Shown here in pieces: positions 25,851 to 38,459 of a DNA stretch of 64,000 bases. The position numbers were made by a program, and so were the translations under genes. The DNA is from Eumeta japonica. Lineage: Eukaryota > Arthropoda > Insecta > Lepidoptera > Psychidae. Location of the stretch: assembly GCA_005406025.1 (NCBI GenBank), contig BGZK01001352.1, positions 103,089 through 167,088 of the forward strand, in the 5' to 3' direction. Every line of letters starts with the position of its first letter. Position 1 is the first letter of the stretch. The notes under the pieces are model-generated. The model searched no databases, was not told where the DNA came from, and saw only the letters and a program-made list of their open reading frames with translations.

Positions 25851-26053
25851 TTTGGAAGAAGCACTAAACAAGATGTGCTGGCCGATTATGTGTTTGTGTG
25901 AAGTCCAAATGGAACATTTCTCCTCGTAACAGGATACAACACTTTTCCTGTGAAATATCTAATTACTACCGCGGACCTAGCACGACGCTCTTTGAGAGAA
26001 GTCTCTCTATAAGACTGTCTTTCTCACGCGATCTAATGAATGAAAGGGATTCA

Positions 26054-26090
26054 TAGAGATGAACTTCTCTGATACAGAAGTTCATCTCTA
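26054..26090. repeat. Perfect 15-bp inverted repeat
   Basis: TAGAGATGAACTTCT (26054-26068) is exactly complementary to 26076-26090. Confidence 0.85.
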
Positions 26091-27724
26091 AGGCGTCGTT
26101 TTATTCCCGTAGGGAAGGCAATAAGTTATCTCAAGTTAGTGTTGGCGTTGTTATTCACAATTACCTCATTAATTATCATATGGAAATCGAAAATATGTTG
26201 AACAGGGTAATTTACCTCTGACATGGATTTACCAAATAAAGAACTTATAACATTAGTTCTTCTAAATTACATATTAGTTTCTTGAATTAACAAACATTAA
26301 TAAATAAACTCTAGCTCTTGTATATTGATTAATTAAAGAGTTAGAGTTTATTAGAACACTCTACCAGTGTTTTAGATCTTAGAGTATATCTTTCAACTTC
26401 TGGTCCCCGCGCTTATTACGGTAGTGAAAGTTGGGTGTGACAAAAAGAACATGAAATCGGTATCAACGCAGTGGACATGCGATCCATGTGTTTGTAAATA
26501 CATTTAAAAGATAGATATATGAATAGTGATGTCGGAAAAACGTGTGGCTCGGAAAAGGATGTGGTGACTAGACTAGAAAAAAAAGGGTGGCAGTTTGGCC
26601 GACTACACATTTAATGTGTAGTCGGATACTGATGAATGAAGTCCATAGATTGAATGCGTACGATTGAGGCAGGATTTGAGAATAGGGACCCTATTGCATT
26701 ATAAATATACAATTTTTGTACAAAAAATATTGTAAAAAAATATGTACAATTTTAAATGGATCGAAAGAGATGTGATCACATGAGGTTCTAATGTCAATAG
26801 ATCGTCACCGTCAAGATGACATTGTCCGAAACCGACGGCTCAACGTGCTCTACGAGTCACGGACCGAGTGACTCAGATCAAAAACTCATTACTCAAGTCG
26901 CCTGTGGTCAGAACTATAATCCGATAATCTCTTTTTGAAAACCACACAACCGCTCGACAACTGATGATTGCGATTAAACCTCGCTTATGTTTAAAGCGGA
27001 ACTAACATTATAGGAACGCATCGGCCACCATCCAATAAGCATTGGGGTTCGAGTGTTACAGACGTAAGGGCGGTTTTATTCGAGAGCGCGCCGCGGACTT
27101 AAAGCTGAACGCCTCAACAGGAGGAGCGCTTCCCATGACCTTGGACTCGGTTGAACTCGACTCGCCGTGAAAGCGCAATTGCATGCACTAAATAAAACAT
27201 ACGTAAACGTTGATTTTATTTATATGTATTTATTGATTTATATTTATTGATTGTTTACATATACGTATTTTTAAACAATACCTGAAAATAAGCGAATAAC
27301 TATTTAAAATAGTTAGAAATTAATTGTCAAAATGTGGCATCAAATTGAGAAAAAGTTCGATAATTCAAGCATCTTTTTACGTTAAAAAATAGTATTCTAT
27401 CTTTGGAATAATTACAACAGAACTTCCCCAAACATTTTGGGGACAATTTCAATGTCATGACTTTGTTTTTATTAATGACAAACAATGACTAGCTAACTCT
27501 TAATCAAATGTATTGACTGCTTTTGCGAAATATTATTTATATTTCTTACAATAAAATAACTTTCGTAAAACTACTCTTTTTGTTAGCAGCGTCTTGCTTC
27601 TGGGAAATGGACCTTATTGATAACAAATTAAATGCGTATATCGATTGCGATAAGCCTTCAGTATTGATCCCACGGGAGAGCGACCGTTTCGGTTTTAATT
27701 TTTACGTCTTGCATCACCTTAACA

Positions 27725-27795
27725 GTGGTGGTGGCCCAGCGGTTAAAAGTGTAGCCTTAGAACAAGAAGGCACTACCGGGTTCGAAGCTGATCAC
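27725..27795 (+). repeat. tRNA-derived SINE head
   Basis: A box TGGCCCAGCGGTTA (27732-27745) and B box GGGTTCGAAGC (27778-27788). The 132-codon open frame here runs through it and is not regarded as a gene. A fragment 'AAAGGCCGGCAATGCACTA' at about 27983 belongs to the family at 63585. Confidence 0.6.
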
Positions 27796-28299
27796 GGGCG
27801 AATTAATTCTTCGTTACGAACGATCACAATTATTAAATACAAACATCACCATCTCGATGACCGGCGTTCTACCATTGTAGTCTTTATCAAGAATTGTTTG
27901 TCTCGTACGGTAAAACTTTGAAATACATAAAATCATCAGCGGTACCACCAATCAAACACGACAAGAGCCTACCCCTTTGTAAAAGGCCGGCAATGCACTA
28001 ATTAGAAGTTTTGCACAAAGCTGTGTATTGAACAAGCATAATTTATCAAAAATAAAGGTACCATTATTAATATTTCTGTAGCGAAGTCCAGAGCAAAACC
28101 CGTCAGTCCCATTTGAATTATTTATCAGTCACAACGCTGGAAGTTTTCGACGGTTCGCTCTGCGCACCGAGAGAGTCTTGTATAAGAGGATATTTAAAAT
28201 AAAAATCAAACATTGGAAAGAGTGGCTGAATTACCGGCCACTGGTGCCTATTTCGTGTATAAGTTTAAAATAGCTTTCAGTTGTTTACGACAACAGATA

Positions 28300-28620
28300 G
28301 ATAGGCACTTGTAGGTAGATATCTATCTTAAAATAAAAGCGAGTATATGTCTGTTTGTTTGTCCTTATAATCTCCGAAATGACTAAACGGATTGTAATTC
28401 AATTTTCTACAGAGATAGATTATCTCATAGAATGGGAGACAGAATCCTTTGGAAAATGTAAATTTACGAAAGAAATTAAGTTTCGTGGTGAAGTACAAAT
28501 TCAAAAATAAAATATCGGCAATGCCCTAAGGAGGATCATAATAGGCATCGGGACCAGTATCGTAATAGGACGAGAAACCGTGAGCGCGGTCGAGATCGAC
28601 GACCACCATTGATTAATTTC
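28300..28620. repeat. Lepidopteran-type interspersed repeat fragment
   Basis: Contains the phrase 'ATATGTCTGTTTGTTTGTCC', then 'CTCCGAAATGACTAAACGG', then 'ACAGAGATAGATTATCTCA', an arrangement I know from common lepidopteran DNA-element remnants. It ends in a GGGACCAG-type degenerate stretch. Confidence 0.45.
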
Positions 28621-29327
28621 AATTTACACACAGCTTAGAGTCCGGGAAATGGCTACTCCATATTTAAATGACGTAAATACAAAGCACAAGAAGCAACTCT
28701 TTTGAAAACTTTTGTACTACACAAAATTATAATAAAAATAATAATTTATTTCAATCTGTATACTTCCAAGAATTAAATACCAGCATACACTTTAAACTCG
28801 AAAATCCAGTGCCTATAATCATTATGAAAACCGTCTGTTGAGCGGCGTATTTTTCGCGCAATATAAAAAATGTAATTTAGTCCGTGGAGTGCGTTCAACT
28901 CACTCTCCTCGAGTGTGTCCAGTTTTTATGGCAAAAAGTTTAGTTACCTGTAATATAATGTAATATTGACTGGTGTACTCGTGGAAGGAAAACGGAAAGA
29001 CGTGGGGCGACATAAGAATTTTAATTTTGCTTTGAAGCGATTTTTACAATTATATATTAAGGAATGTTAATGATAATGTATATTTTGAAATGGTATATTG
29101 AGAAATCAGTAATTCCAAACACGCACGAAAGAACAGCACCAAGTATACAAAATAGTTCACTAGTTCTGCCAACTTTCATATTCATTACCTACCTTGTTTG
29201 AGAACCTATCTGGTCCTCATGTTCCTTAATCTTGAATGACGGTAGATCGTACAGCTCCTCATATCTCCGTACGAATATCGACTAGATCGAGGCCAGGTAC
29301 GAATAAAGCAAACGGTCAAAGAATACC

Positions 29328-29543
29328 ATGTACCCAGTTATATGTACACATGCCGACAATTCCGCTGGAACTGTTATGCAGCTTAAGAAGAATGCGGACT
29401 TCCAGCGCTACAAGATGGATACACCGACCTCCAACACGATCGAAGATCTGTTGATGATGCGTTGTGATCGCATCTACTCTTCACTGAAACCCACCAGTGA
29501 CATCGTAGCACGAGAGGTTGAAACGGGAGGTACCGACAGATAA
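29328..29543 (+). CDS. Short open frame of coding-like composition, unrecognised
   Basis: A 71-codon frame with ATG at 29328 and TAA at 29541-29543 reads as a soluble mixed-charge peptide (for example NSAGTVMQLKKNADFQRYK and TIEDLLMMRCDRIYSSLK) rather than the Asn/Ile/Lys noise typical here. Its codons use many GC-ending third positions compared with the flanks. An in-frame TAA lies a short way upstream. No splice acceptor or domain was recognised. It could be a fragment of a transposon ORF, a processed pseudogene or a chance frame. Confidence 0.25.
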   Translation: MYPVICTHADNSAGTVMQLKKNADFQRYKMDTPTSNTIEDLLMMRCDRIYSSLKPTSDIVAREVETGGTDR

Positions 29544-30559
29544 ACCCCTTCGCATAAGAAGTTTCATGATCACATTGTATAACCGATAAATTAGAGTAAT
29601 CTTAGATGTAAGATAGACTAATAAAGAGGCTTCTACACTTTACATCCGCAGATATATACATTTACATTGCAGATATATATATTGGGTAAAGATGCATTGA
29701 AAACATTCTCCACGCAGCGGGCGGAGGTTAATTTGCATTGAACGTAATGGAATAAGGAATAGTGAATGTGGACTGTTATATAATTGAGTAAATTTATAAC
29801 ATTAGTCTCTAGAGTGTACAGTGTATTTTCCTATAGAAACTGTTTTGTAAGTCGTCTGTGGCATGTTTTTATTTTTTATCTGTTGTCAAGCTATACTTCA
29901 CCCCGATAGTTCTGATATAATGGTGTAGAATAAACCTTCATAAAATTTTAACAGTTTTCCTTGTTTGATTCGCTCATTCATAATAACATGGACAATGCAT
30001 TTTCTTATTTAACTCTAAATGTATATTTACTTAAAAAATAAGTTACAGTTAAATTCACTCTTGGAGCTGCCTTCGGATTGGCTATCATTTTTCTGAAATT
30101 AACATCTTCATCGACTCTGTCAATCCCGTTAATATGATTTCTTGAAAACGAAAAAATATATATTTTTTAATATTAATAAACAACTATCCTTATCCCCTAA
30201 CCTGCACTGTACCATGCAAAAATGCAGAGTTTAAACGCTCTTTGAAAAAAAATACAGTGCATCTACTTATGTACGAGCGTAACAAGTTATACTTCTTTGG
30301 CGTAATTAAAATATTGTTTTTAATTGCATACAAATAATTAACTATAATAAAATAAAAGGACTGAATCAATATGGTTAGGTTTAATTTTAATTTGAAAAAT
30401 TAAATAAATTAATATTTATATTCTTATACAAAGTGTTACATCAATTTTCCCTCTTTATTCGAAATTATAAGAATTAGAGTCGCCCTAGAGATTTCTATAA
30501 AGATCATATTGATGGCATATTAAAAAGGGGCCAAATTTTAAACATCCGAAACCGACGAG

Positions 30560-30680
30560 CTTGCATGAAAAGATAGATAGATGTCAGTGAGGCAAGAGAG
30601 ATACGCAAAGATCACACCACGTGGAAATCTATAGTCTCTGTCTACCCTCTGGAGAAATAGGCGTGAGTTTATATTGTTTA
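30560..30680 (+). mobile_element. 3' end of a lepidopteran non-LTR retrotransposon
   Basis: The frame starting at GAT 30580 reads DVSEAREIRKDHTTWKSI, continues VSVYPLEK and stops at TAG 30658-30660, then 'GCGTGAGTTTATATTG'. I recognise this C-terminus and tail as a very common lepidopteran LINE remnant (from memory). Only the last few dozen codons remain. Confidence 0.7.
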
Positions 30681-31262
30681 TTATTACATATTATTATTAT
30701 TATTATAAGAATTATTGAGTGAAAAATTGGCATACGTTAACGTTATTTTGTTACCATCATTCATTTTGCATTCAGCTACAAACAACTCGCCGACTAACAT
30801 CGTGAACCTGCTAATTCCTTCTGCTTTACAGTTATATCAATATTCAGAGTAATTATATTGGTAGTACAGTCTATATTTTAATAAATGGCCACTCCTTCAG
30901 CTCAAACGTTTGACACATCAGTTACTAGTGGTCCGAAGTTACTTGTTAAACCGCTGGCGAGCAACTTCATACTGTAGTTCTCGTGGCACCCAGATAAAAA
31001 TTCACTTTCATCGATTTTTCATAGCTCGCCAAAAGAAGTATAACTTCAAAAGCCAAAAAACTTATCAGAGATTGTACCTTTACAAGCCAGAAAAGGCTGT
31101 GATCATCTTCAATAAGCGCGTGAAAAACATGGATATTCTTCGAATTTGGTAAGAAATGGTTAGGATGAATGAAAAAATGCATAAAAAAAGGGACAATATT
31201 TTGGAAAGCAATAAAGTAACTCGCAAACCGTCTTATTCATAAATAATTGATTTGAAATAATT

Positions 31263-31308
31263 GATTGAATAATTTGCACGACTCATAAGTCGTGCAAATT
31301 ATTCAATC
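31263..31308. repeat. Perfect 21-bp inverted repeat with 4-nt loop
   Basis: 31263-31283 (GATTGAATAATTTGCACGACT minus its last base is 20 nt of the arm) is exactly complementary to 31288-31308; the loop is CATA. Confidence 0.95.
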
Positions 31309-32284
31309 TGCTCCACGAATTATTCTATTTTATGCTAGTTATCCGCCCACTAGTGCGTCTACACGGATGTAGAATTAATTATATCTGAATTCGAGAGAAA
31401 TCGTTTCACTCGATCCTGGTTTGGATCGTAAACGAGGTATGGGTTCAATTCTGATCCTCATCCTTATTTGGTTGCCGACTCCAGTCCGATTTTGTTCTGA
31501 TAACGAGTCGATCCGTCCCCCAATCCGATTGCCGAGTTATAAATTCGTAACTAATAACGAATACACGGTCGTGACTTTAAATTTCTTGAATCAGCAATAT
31601 TTTTATGTACAGAATAATTTGTAAGACAAGAATATTTTATTTTATAACTGTTAATATATATTTAACTCGATGTCCGCTTCATTGTTGCACTTATAACGTG
31701 CACGTTCGTCCAATAAAAGGCAAAATTGAGACAAGGAAAATAACATGTTATTGTCTTCTTACAGCAATTAATAAAAATGATTATTTCAGTTAAATTAAAC
31801 CATTCACACGGTGCCTCGGAGAGCACCCCTCAACGGTCAGAGGCTTGTTTAATTCAACCGGTTCGATTGAAGCCGTCATGACTTTGACCTCGTTGCGATG
31901 ACTGTCATCGCAACGTGATGATGATCGTCAACAACCCTTCAGTATTAAGGAAAAGAGTGTAGGTGGGTTCAGCAGTGGAGCGACTAAAGAACAACCTAAC
32001 AATATTTCCATAATGGTTTCGATGGAGCGATTTCCAGCAACGAATAATGAAAAAGGGCAAAAAAAAGTTTAGGTATCCAAAGAAAAAGCGCGACTCCGCC
32101 GCTCCGTTAATTAGGAGCTGTGCGTAGGGTTTCGTAAGCAGACGGAATAAATCCCGCACTAGGTTTACCTCGACTTCTCTGTCTTGGTTGGAGATGGTTT
32201 AGCGAAGTGTTTATTGACTGTAATCAGTAGCAATTAGCAATAAATTGATGCATATTCATGGATCGGCTCGACCGGAACAATATC

Positions 32285-32590
32285 ATATTCTCACAGAATC
32301 CCAGGCGTGAAACAACAGTTCTCCGCTGTTGCGTTTCGCTCAATGAAAGAAAGTTCCGACGGCCCACTACCCCTCCATCACCCCACAATCTACTTACATC
32401 AGCCCCTCCCTTCTTCATCACTCCTTTCTCCATCAGAAATTCTATTGCGAATTTATGTTCCTACCCAAAAGATCGGCAATGCACTAGTGACTCCGAAGTC
32501 GCGAGTGTCCATGGGCAGCGGTGACCACCTTATACTCTATAGTGACTCGCATGATCCTTTGCCCCTCGATAATGGTATAAAAAAAATCTG
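32285..32590 (+). repeat. Lepidopteran dispersed repeat (GGGCGGCGGTGACC family), copy B
   Basis: Runs in parallel with 63645-63900: 'CACAGAAT', then 'GGCCCACTACCCCTCC' versus 'GGCCCACTTCCCCTCG', 'CGGCAATGCACTAGTGACTC' versus 'CGGTAACGCAATGGTGACTC', 'GTCCATGGGCAGCGGTGACC' versus 'GTCCATGGGCGGCGGTGACC', then a TTTGCCCCTC-type end. Overlapping open frames are by-products. Confidence 0.7.
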
Positions 32591-33443
32591 TTGATGCAAT
32601 CGCTACCAAACTTCACAGGATCACCCGCTGGGCTAATCTGAACATTTCCCTGAAAAATTAATTAAAATTTTTCAGCTCAATTATTATTTAAATTTTACGA
32701 CCACATCGTTTCCGTAATGTATGCCGAAGCAAAGCTCCTCACGAATTTTCATATAAAGGAATAATGAATGGTAATTTCACTATTGTTTATTTATGAATTG
32801 TATTTGAATTTAACGGTGCGATGTCCGTATAATGTATACGAGCATTGATTTCCGGTGGAAAGGTTACACATATTATACCGTAAGTGTATGAATCGTGGTC
32901 TATTCGTTGTGTCGGATTTTAATAGCCCTACATCTAATAGGTCACGAATTTTGTTCTTCCAGAAGAGATTATGAGAGGACGTGTCTCACCCGTTCCACGA
33001 TATTTTTATTTGAGATTTGGTCGCTTGTACCCTGGACCACGTTGGTCCAGTGCGTATATCCTGCCATATATCCTGTTATTGGGGATAATAATAGACGTCG
33101 TCACCAATACAAGGACAAAGTCCGGGACAGGCGGCTTAATATATTATCCGCGGCAGGGAATAAGTGGTTTAATTTGTCTTAAGTTAAAAACTGATTGGTC
33201 AATTCGACCGTGATCAAAACGGAATCCAGTGCTTTTTGGTATGAAAGTACAATCTATTTAAATGAACAAACTCAAATTATCAATCTACTATTTGAAAGCA
33301 CTCATGTATTGTAATATGCCACAACTAGAACATATACGATACAGTGATGTCAGGGTATTTGATAAGAAATAAGAAAAGATTAAATAAACAATGATAAATA
33401 AATAAATTCATACATCTTCACAATAAATATCTCTTAACTTCCT

Positions 33444-33484
33444 AACGAGATATATACTCTATGCCATAGAGTATATATCTCGTT
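33444..33484. repeat. Perfect 20-bp palindrome with 1-nt centre
   Basis: AACGAGATATATACTCTATG is followed, after one base, by its exact reverse complement. Confidence 0.95.
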
Positions 33485-33659
33485 TATAGGCTCGTTTAAT
33501 TGTACCATAGACTCTATGGTATAATTAAAAACGTGATTGACACTGAAGCCCATCCAATACTTGAAAACGATATTTATTTTATTAAAAAAAAAATATTTAT
33601 AAAAAAACCAGCTCGCTCCACTCGCACTTGACCCGCATTTAACTGCGTTTCTTCGTCTC

Positions 33660-33820
33660 GATTCTGTTACAGCAATGAGACCGCGCATTCGCCGCGGACA
33701 CCTACCCGTGTACCTCCCCGGCGAGCACTCGATTACCCGAGCGGCTGGACCGAATCGGCACGAACCGGTCCGCGGTGCGGGGCGCGGGGCGAGGGGCGGG
33801 CACGAGGAACTGTAGCGAAG
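33660..33820. other. GC-rich island with a 46-codon open frame
   Basis: A block rich in CGCGG, CCGG and GGGGCG, in AT-rich surroundings. On the plus strand, after CTGTTACAG, ATG at 33675 opens a frame to TAG at 33813-33815, very rich in Arg, Gly and Pro. Promoter or CpG-type island is as likely as coding. Confidence 0.35.
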
Positions 33821-33898
33821 ACAACCAACGTTAGGGATGTCTTGACCGTCGATAATGGAACGTCTTCACTGATCATTGCTCAGACATGATACAGTAAT

Positions 33899-34140
33899 AG
33901 TTCGGTGGTCAGCACGTTCGGCTGTGACGGAGAAGACGCAAGTTCGAAACCCGTTTGACTTGTACCAGATTGAAATATCAATTGTTGTTTGCGTTGAGGG
34001 TGGGAATGTATATGCATTGTGTGATACCTTAGTATCGGAGAAGTTTTACTAGACCGTAGTGGATGTAAGGGTTCATGGGGACCTTGACCCTCATGATCCC
34101 CATGTCCCTCTGCGCTGGATCTTCCTCTTATTATTGTAAA
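33899..34140 (+). repeat. tRNA-derived SINE
   Basis: A box TGGTCAGCACGTTCGG starts near 33906; B box AGTTCGAAACCC lies at about 33941-33952. The body continues for some 180 nt to a TTATTATTGTAA tail. Confidence 0.65.
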
Positions 34141-36413
34141 TTGAATTAGAGGCTGACTAAACCTCGACTATTTGATTCCCCTTCGACTCGAAGGCGGGAT
34201 CCGGTCTTGTTACTGGAACCTTCAATATAGAGATGAGTGTCAAAGAAAAAAGTTTTACTTCATCTGCCCTATCCCTAAACAAAATTTTGGCTATGCCCTT
34301 GACACCCTCTTTTTAAAGATCCATGTCCTGAAAAGAAAAATTACAAATGGTTGTATAAGTGGTCATTCAAAACTTTGCTTCAAATTTATTATGAAATACA
34401 CATTAGACTGACTCTTCCGTAGACATCAAAAAAAAAAAAAATTGAAAAAAAAAAAACTGAAGTGTTATTTTATCGATAAAATTAACTAATACAACAATGA
34501 AATTATTAACTTGCACGAAAATACTAGAGAGTATCTTAAAAGCAGAATCAGCAGACAAGAAGCACAAGCAAATTAAAATCGTTATTTCTTCTTTATTGTA
34601 TATAAATTAGCATCTTCATGGGAAAATATATTAGTATACTCTGAAATACGAAGAAAAATATGTTTCCTCCATCCATTGTAAGCATTTAGGTTAGGTTAGG
34701 TTATTCACTTACTATAGAGTTATAGTACCCTCGATAAATTATCGTAAATTAATTTATCGTACAACTCTGAGTGCTATTTAATAGTAAAATGAGATAGCTT
34801 AGGACTTAGACAAAGCCATTGAAAATAAACAATAATTAATTTTTAAAATGGACGTTTTGCATCAGTGAAAATGATTGCACGATGGTATAGAGTGACTGCG
34901 TATTTAATAGAATTGCTCTCAACGAAGATTCGATCTGTTCAAAAACCGATATACAGTTTTTTTTTTTATACTTTATATCGATACTTAGCTTTTTAACTCG
35001 ACAGCACATCTCTATACTTTAGCGGTCTATCAGCTTGTTTTTGTTTACAGCGGGCGTGCGGCTGCTCGCGACCATTTTATTCGTTCTTTTGTCAAAGTTA
35101 TTAAAAACTGGATGGAAAATTTTGAAAAAAAAATCAGAGCAAAATCAATCGAAACGTAAACATATTAATAATATATCCAATGAAGAATATTTTTTTATAA
35201 GAAAAGCAATTAGCTGATACGTTTACTTAGAAGCTGTTTTTATATAAAGAGCAAGTTTAGATTTATCTTCTTTTTGTTAATAATCTTTAAAAACCTTTGC
35301 ATACTTTTATATAGAGAAAACGTAATTGTTAAATTGTTAAACGATAATTGACCATTAGGTACTTTTTATTTTTAAATTACACAAATAAGCAAATAACGTA
35401 TCTACATAAATTGAAATAAACATTACTTGTTTATTTAGGAAGTTTTATTACATTTAGGATATTGCCCCAGGTCTTCATCACACCACTGCAGGGGCAGATC
35501 CTCATGCAATCTCTACAATTGAAAACGGCTAAAGACAGTTGACACCGATGCTGCGACGTCTGTCACCACCAGCCAAGGAGATGGGGGTTAATTCGAGTTA
35601 AATACTCATTGCGCAATTTGCTTTTAGTAAGGGTTCAACTCCCGTAACTCCTAATCCGAAAGCAATACTCTGACCGTTGTTTTTTGTGTGCGAACGGGGA
35701 AATTTTTCATTGTCCTCTAGCAGCCCACGACTACTGCTAACCAGGGTTGCACCCACCAACTAAACAGAAGCCTGAAGAAGAAGCCAGTTTTTCCCGAGGA
35801 AAGTTTTTAGTCTGAGAAGTGTTTTGGTCTATGCCTAATTAGATAGAGATAACTATTCCGGTACCAGCGTCATTTCATAATAATGATTAGACGCAAGATT
35901 CACAAAAAGATGTGGCCCCGATGACCTTTTAAAAGAAGTAATTATTTCGTGTATTTGTATTTTGTTATTTGCTGGTCTATCCGTTTTAATATTTGATTTT
36001 TTCATGAACATTGTATTCGAGAAAACTGCACCGGTTGTGAGTATAAATAAGTTTTATGTCAAATATAAAGATATATTTAGAGCACCACTAACTACATTCG
36101 AAACTACATTCTGTTGAATTACTTAATTTCTTAGCATAATTCGCATATCTATTTCATTGATTCAAATATAAAAAAAAAAGAAAATAGAAGGAAAAAAATT
36201 GAGATTACGTAAATAATTTATTCGAACATTATTTCCATCAATATTTAGGGGTCATTAGTATTGTTATCTATAGTATTTCATTGTTGAACGAAGTTCTGTA
36301 GTAGAAATATGTGTTTTAATTGTCGTCTTGGGCAAGCGCGAGCATAGTACCTCGTATCATTGAAGTATAATATATAGTAATAATAACTCAATGCCTCGTA
36401 TAACTTGAGACGC

Positions 36414-36452
36414 TTTGTTAATGTAACAACTCATAGTTGTTACATTAACAAA
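36414..36452. repeat. Perfect 18-bp inverted repeat with CAT loop
   Basis: TTTGTTAATGTAACAACT (36414-36431) and its exact complement (36435-36452). The loop and adjoining bases (ACT-CAT-AGT) resemble those of the hairpin at 31263-31308. Confidence 0.95.
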
Positions 36453-36739
36453 TGTATTATAAAATTATCGCCTTTTTATCCAACAGATTAATAAAGAAAA
36501 TCCTACCCAAGAACCCGACAACGCTCTTGCGAGTCGTCCACGTTTGTTGGCGTTCATGGGCGGCGTTGGTTACCTATTTTCTGGTGACTAGCAAGATCGT
36601 ACGTAATCGGGACTTGTCCCTTCCAGTCACCGCGACCGGCTGAAGGCCGAGCGAATGATGATGACGATAAGTTCATAGATAAAAAAAAAAAGAATTTGAC
36701 GATTGCCTTAAGAAAAGTTGTCTCCTCAGCGACGACCAT

Positions 36740-36990
36740 GACACTACCTTTTGACAGCCCCTCGGTTGCCTCCAGAAACGCCCTGAGCAGAGATAGGGTT
36801 TCACTGCGCCGCGCGGCATACGATATTTATGGGCGATCAAATTAGGAAAATTCCACGTCAGGCACACGAATACGCATGAGCGCGGCGCGCCCGGCCGCTC
36901 TCTCGTTCGCTGCTCAATAAAAAAATTGCCGCGAAGAACACAGCACTCCCCGTCCCACGGCTCGCAGACACCCCGTATCTGTTGCAGTGT
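36740..36990. other. GC-rich patch, nature unknown
   Basis: Contains GCGCGGCGCGCCCGGCCG and flanking moderately GC-rich DNA. The 175-codon minus-strand open frame across it mixes this patch with AT-rich noise and shows no domain. A promoter or old element is possible. Confidence 0.3.
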
Positions 36991-38299
36991 AACACATTTT
37001 TTGTATGCCAGTAATTCGGTATTTCGTTTTATTTTATTTGCATATATGAATATAAAAGATTTGTCGAGTGTTCCAGTATTTGGGATACGTATATAAACAT
37101 ACAAGGAAATAAGTTGTATGTAAATTTTAAGCTTCCTTCTTGCGTAGGATTCGAAGTATGCACGCTCATTTCTTGTGGACTGTGGCAGTTTCACGACCAT
37201 CTAGTAATTTTGCTATATTTTTTTTTAGAATTCAATTTAAATTAACATGTATTACACCAAACTCACGTCTATATCGTATGAACATAAAGATACTACTGAT
37301 AATATTCACTTTCATATTCTAATCTAAAATTATTTTGATTTTAGGATCGGGCAATATGAAATATATGTAGAGCATTTAAAAATGACTGTATCTTTCTTGG
37401 TCCCTCATGTAATCTTATACGATTTATTAAATTGCGAGAAAATTTTTGTGAACGACAGGTGCTGACGGAGCACCTGTGACAATTTCTTATATAAAAAGCT
37501 AGCATTCGTTTCCAGTTTCATACGCGTTTTCATATTTCAGGACCGATTCTAAAATTCTTTTGTTCATAGATCGTTATGCTATCTCTTAGAAAATGAGCTA
37601 CAAAATTTTCCCCCGACTTAATGAGCGTACTTGTACTCCTAAACTGATTCTGAAATTTATTTCACTCATACAAAGCTGCACTACTTCCGAGTTATATAGC
37701 CTGTATTTAATATTGATACTGTAATTTTGTTTCGTTTAGATATTTAGTTGTTTTTCAAATCAGAGCTGTGTCTGAATAAGAAAAACCGAAAAAGATACCA
37801 GAATCAGAATTAAAAGAGGAACAGACACCAAAGTTAAGGATATCCGTCAGATCGACGTCGAGTGTGCACGAACAACATTGCGTTCGAAATCACAAGCGGG
37901 TATTTGATTGGAATTGACAGTACGATAGATTGACATGAAAGATGAAACAATTCATTCTATGCCCATACGAGTGACTCCATAGGCGGAAAGTTAGTTTAAT
38001 TACGAAAAAGATAATACTTGAAAGAATAAGAAAGTAAAATAACTTAAAAAACGATTAATTACTAACGCGTCTACGATTTTACGTTATTCCTTTTTTGGGA
38101 AATGGCGTACTAAGTGTATTTTATGACACTATTGAAAAGGAACATCATCGATTGGCGCGCCCTCTTATCTAATCGGCAGATTAGAAAATGCACATCTCGA
38201 CTATTTTGTTCATATAATTACTCATAAAAAATCCACACTACTGTTTGTCGAGTAGCAAAATCTTAAATTAAAAGTTATTCAAAAAAATGGTAAATTTAG

Positions 38300-38459
38300 T
38301 TAATTCTAATCGATGCCCCACTGTGGCCGACTCCGCTGCGGCCGCCGGTGGTAGGAGACGCCCCCCGTCGGCGCTCAGTTATTGACCGCGCGGCCGCTCT
38401 CGCCGCACTCCGCCCGAGCTTTCTAGACAGTCTAGGCCCATCGGCCGACCTGCGGCGAC
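38300..38459 (+). promoter_or_regulatory. GC-rich, TATA-less promoter and 5' UTR of metallothionein 2
   Basis: A dense CpG-rich block runs directly up to the ATG at 38460. It contains GCTCAGTTATT (about 38375), a match to the arthropod initiator TCAGTT, about 80 nt before the ATG, and no TATA box at the expected distance. The metallothionein 1 promoter, in contrast, has a clear TATA box. Confidence 0.5.

Noticed and set aside
27523..27921. 132-codon open frame on the plus strand
   Set aside because: It runs through a tRNA-derived SINE; the translation has no recognisable family.
36673..37200. 175-codon open frame on the minus strand
   Set aside because: It joins a GC-rich patch to AT-rich noise, shows no domain, and ends in low-complexity residues.
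37862..37868. GTGTGCA, a match to the metal response element core on the minus strand, about 590 bp before metallothionein 2
   Set aside because: A single match to this short degenerate core is expected about once per kilobase by chance.
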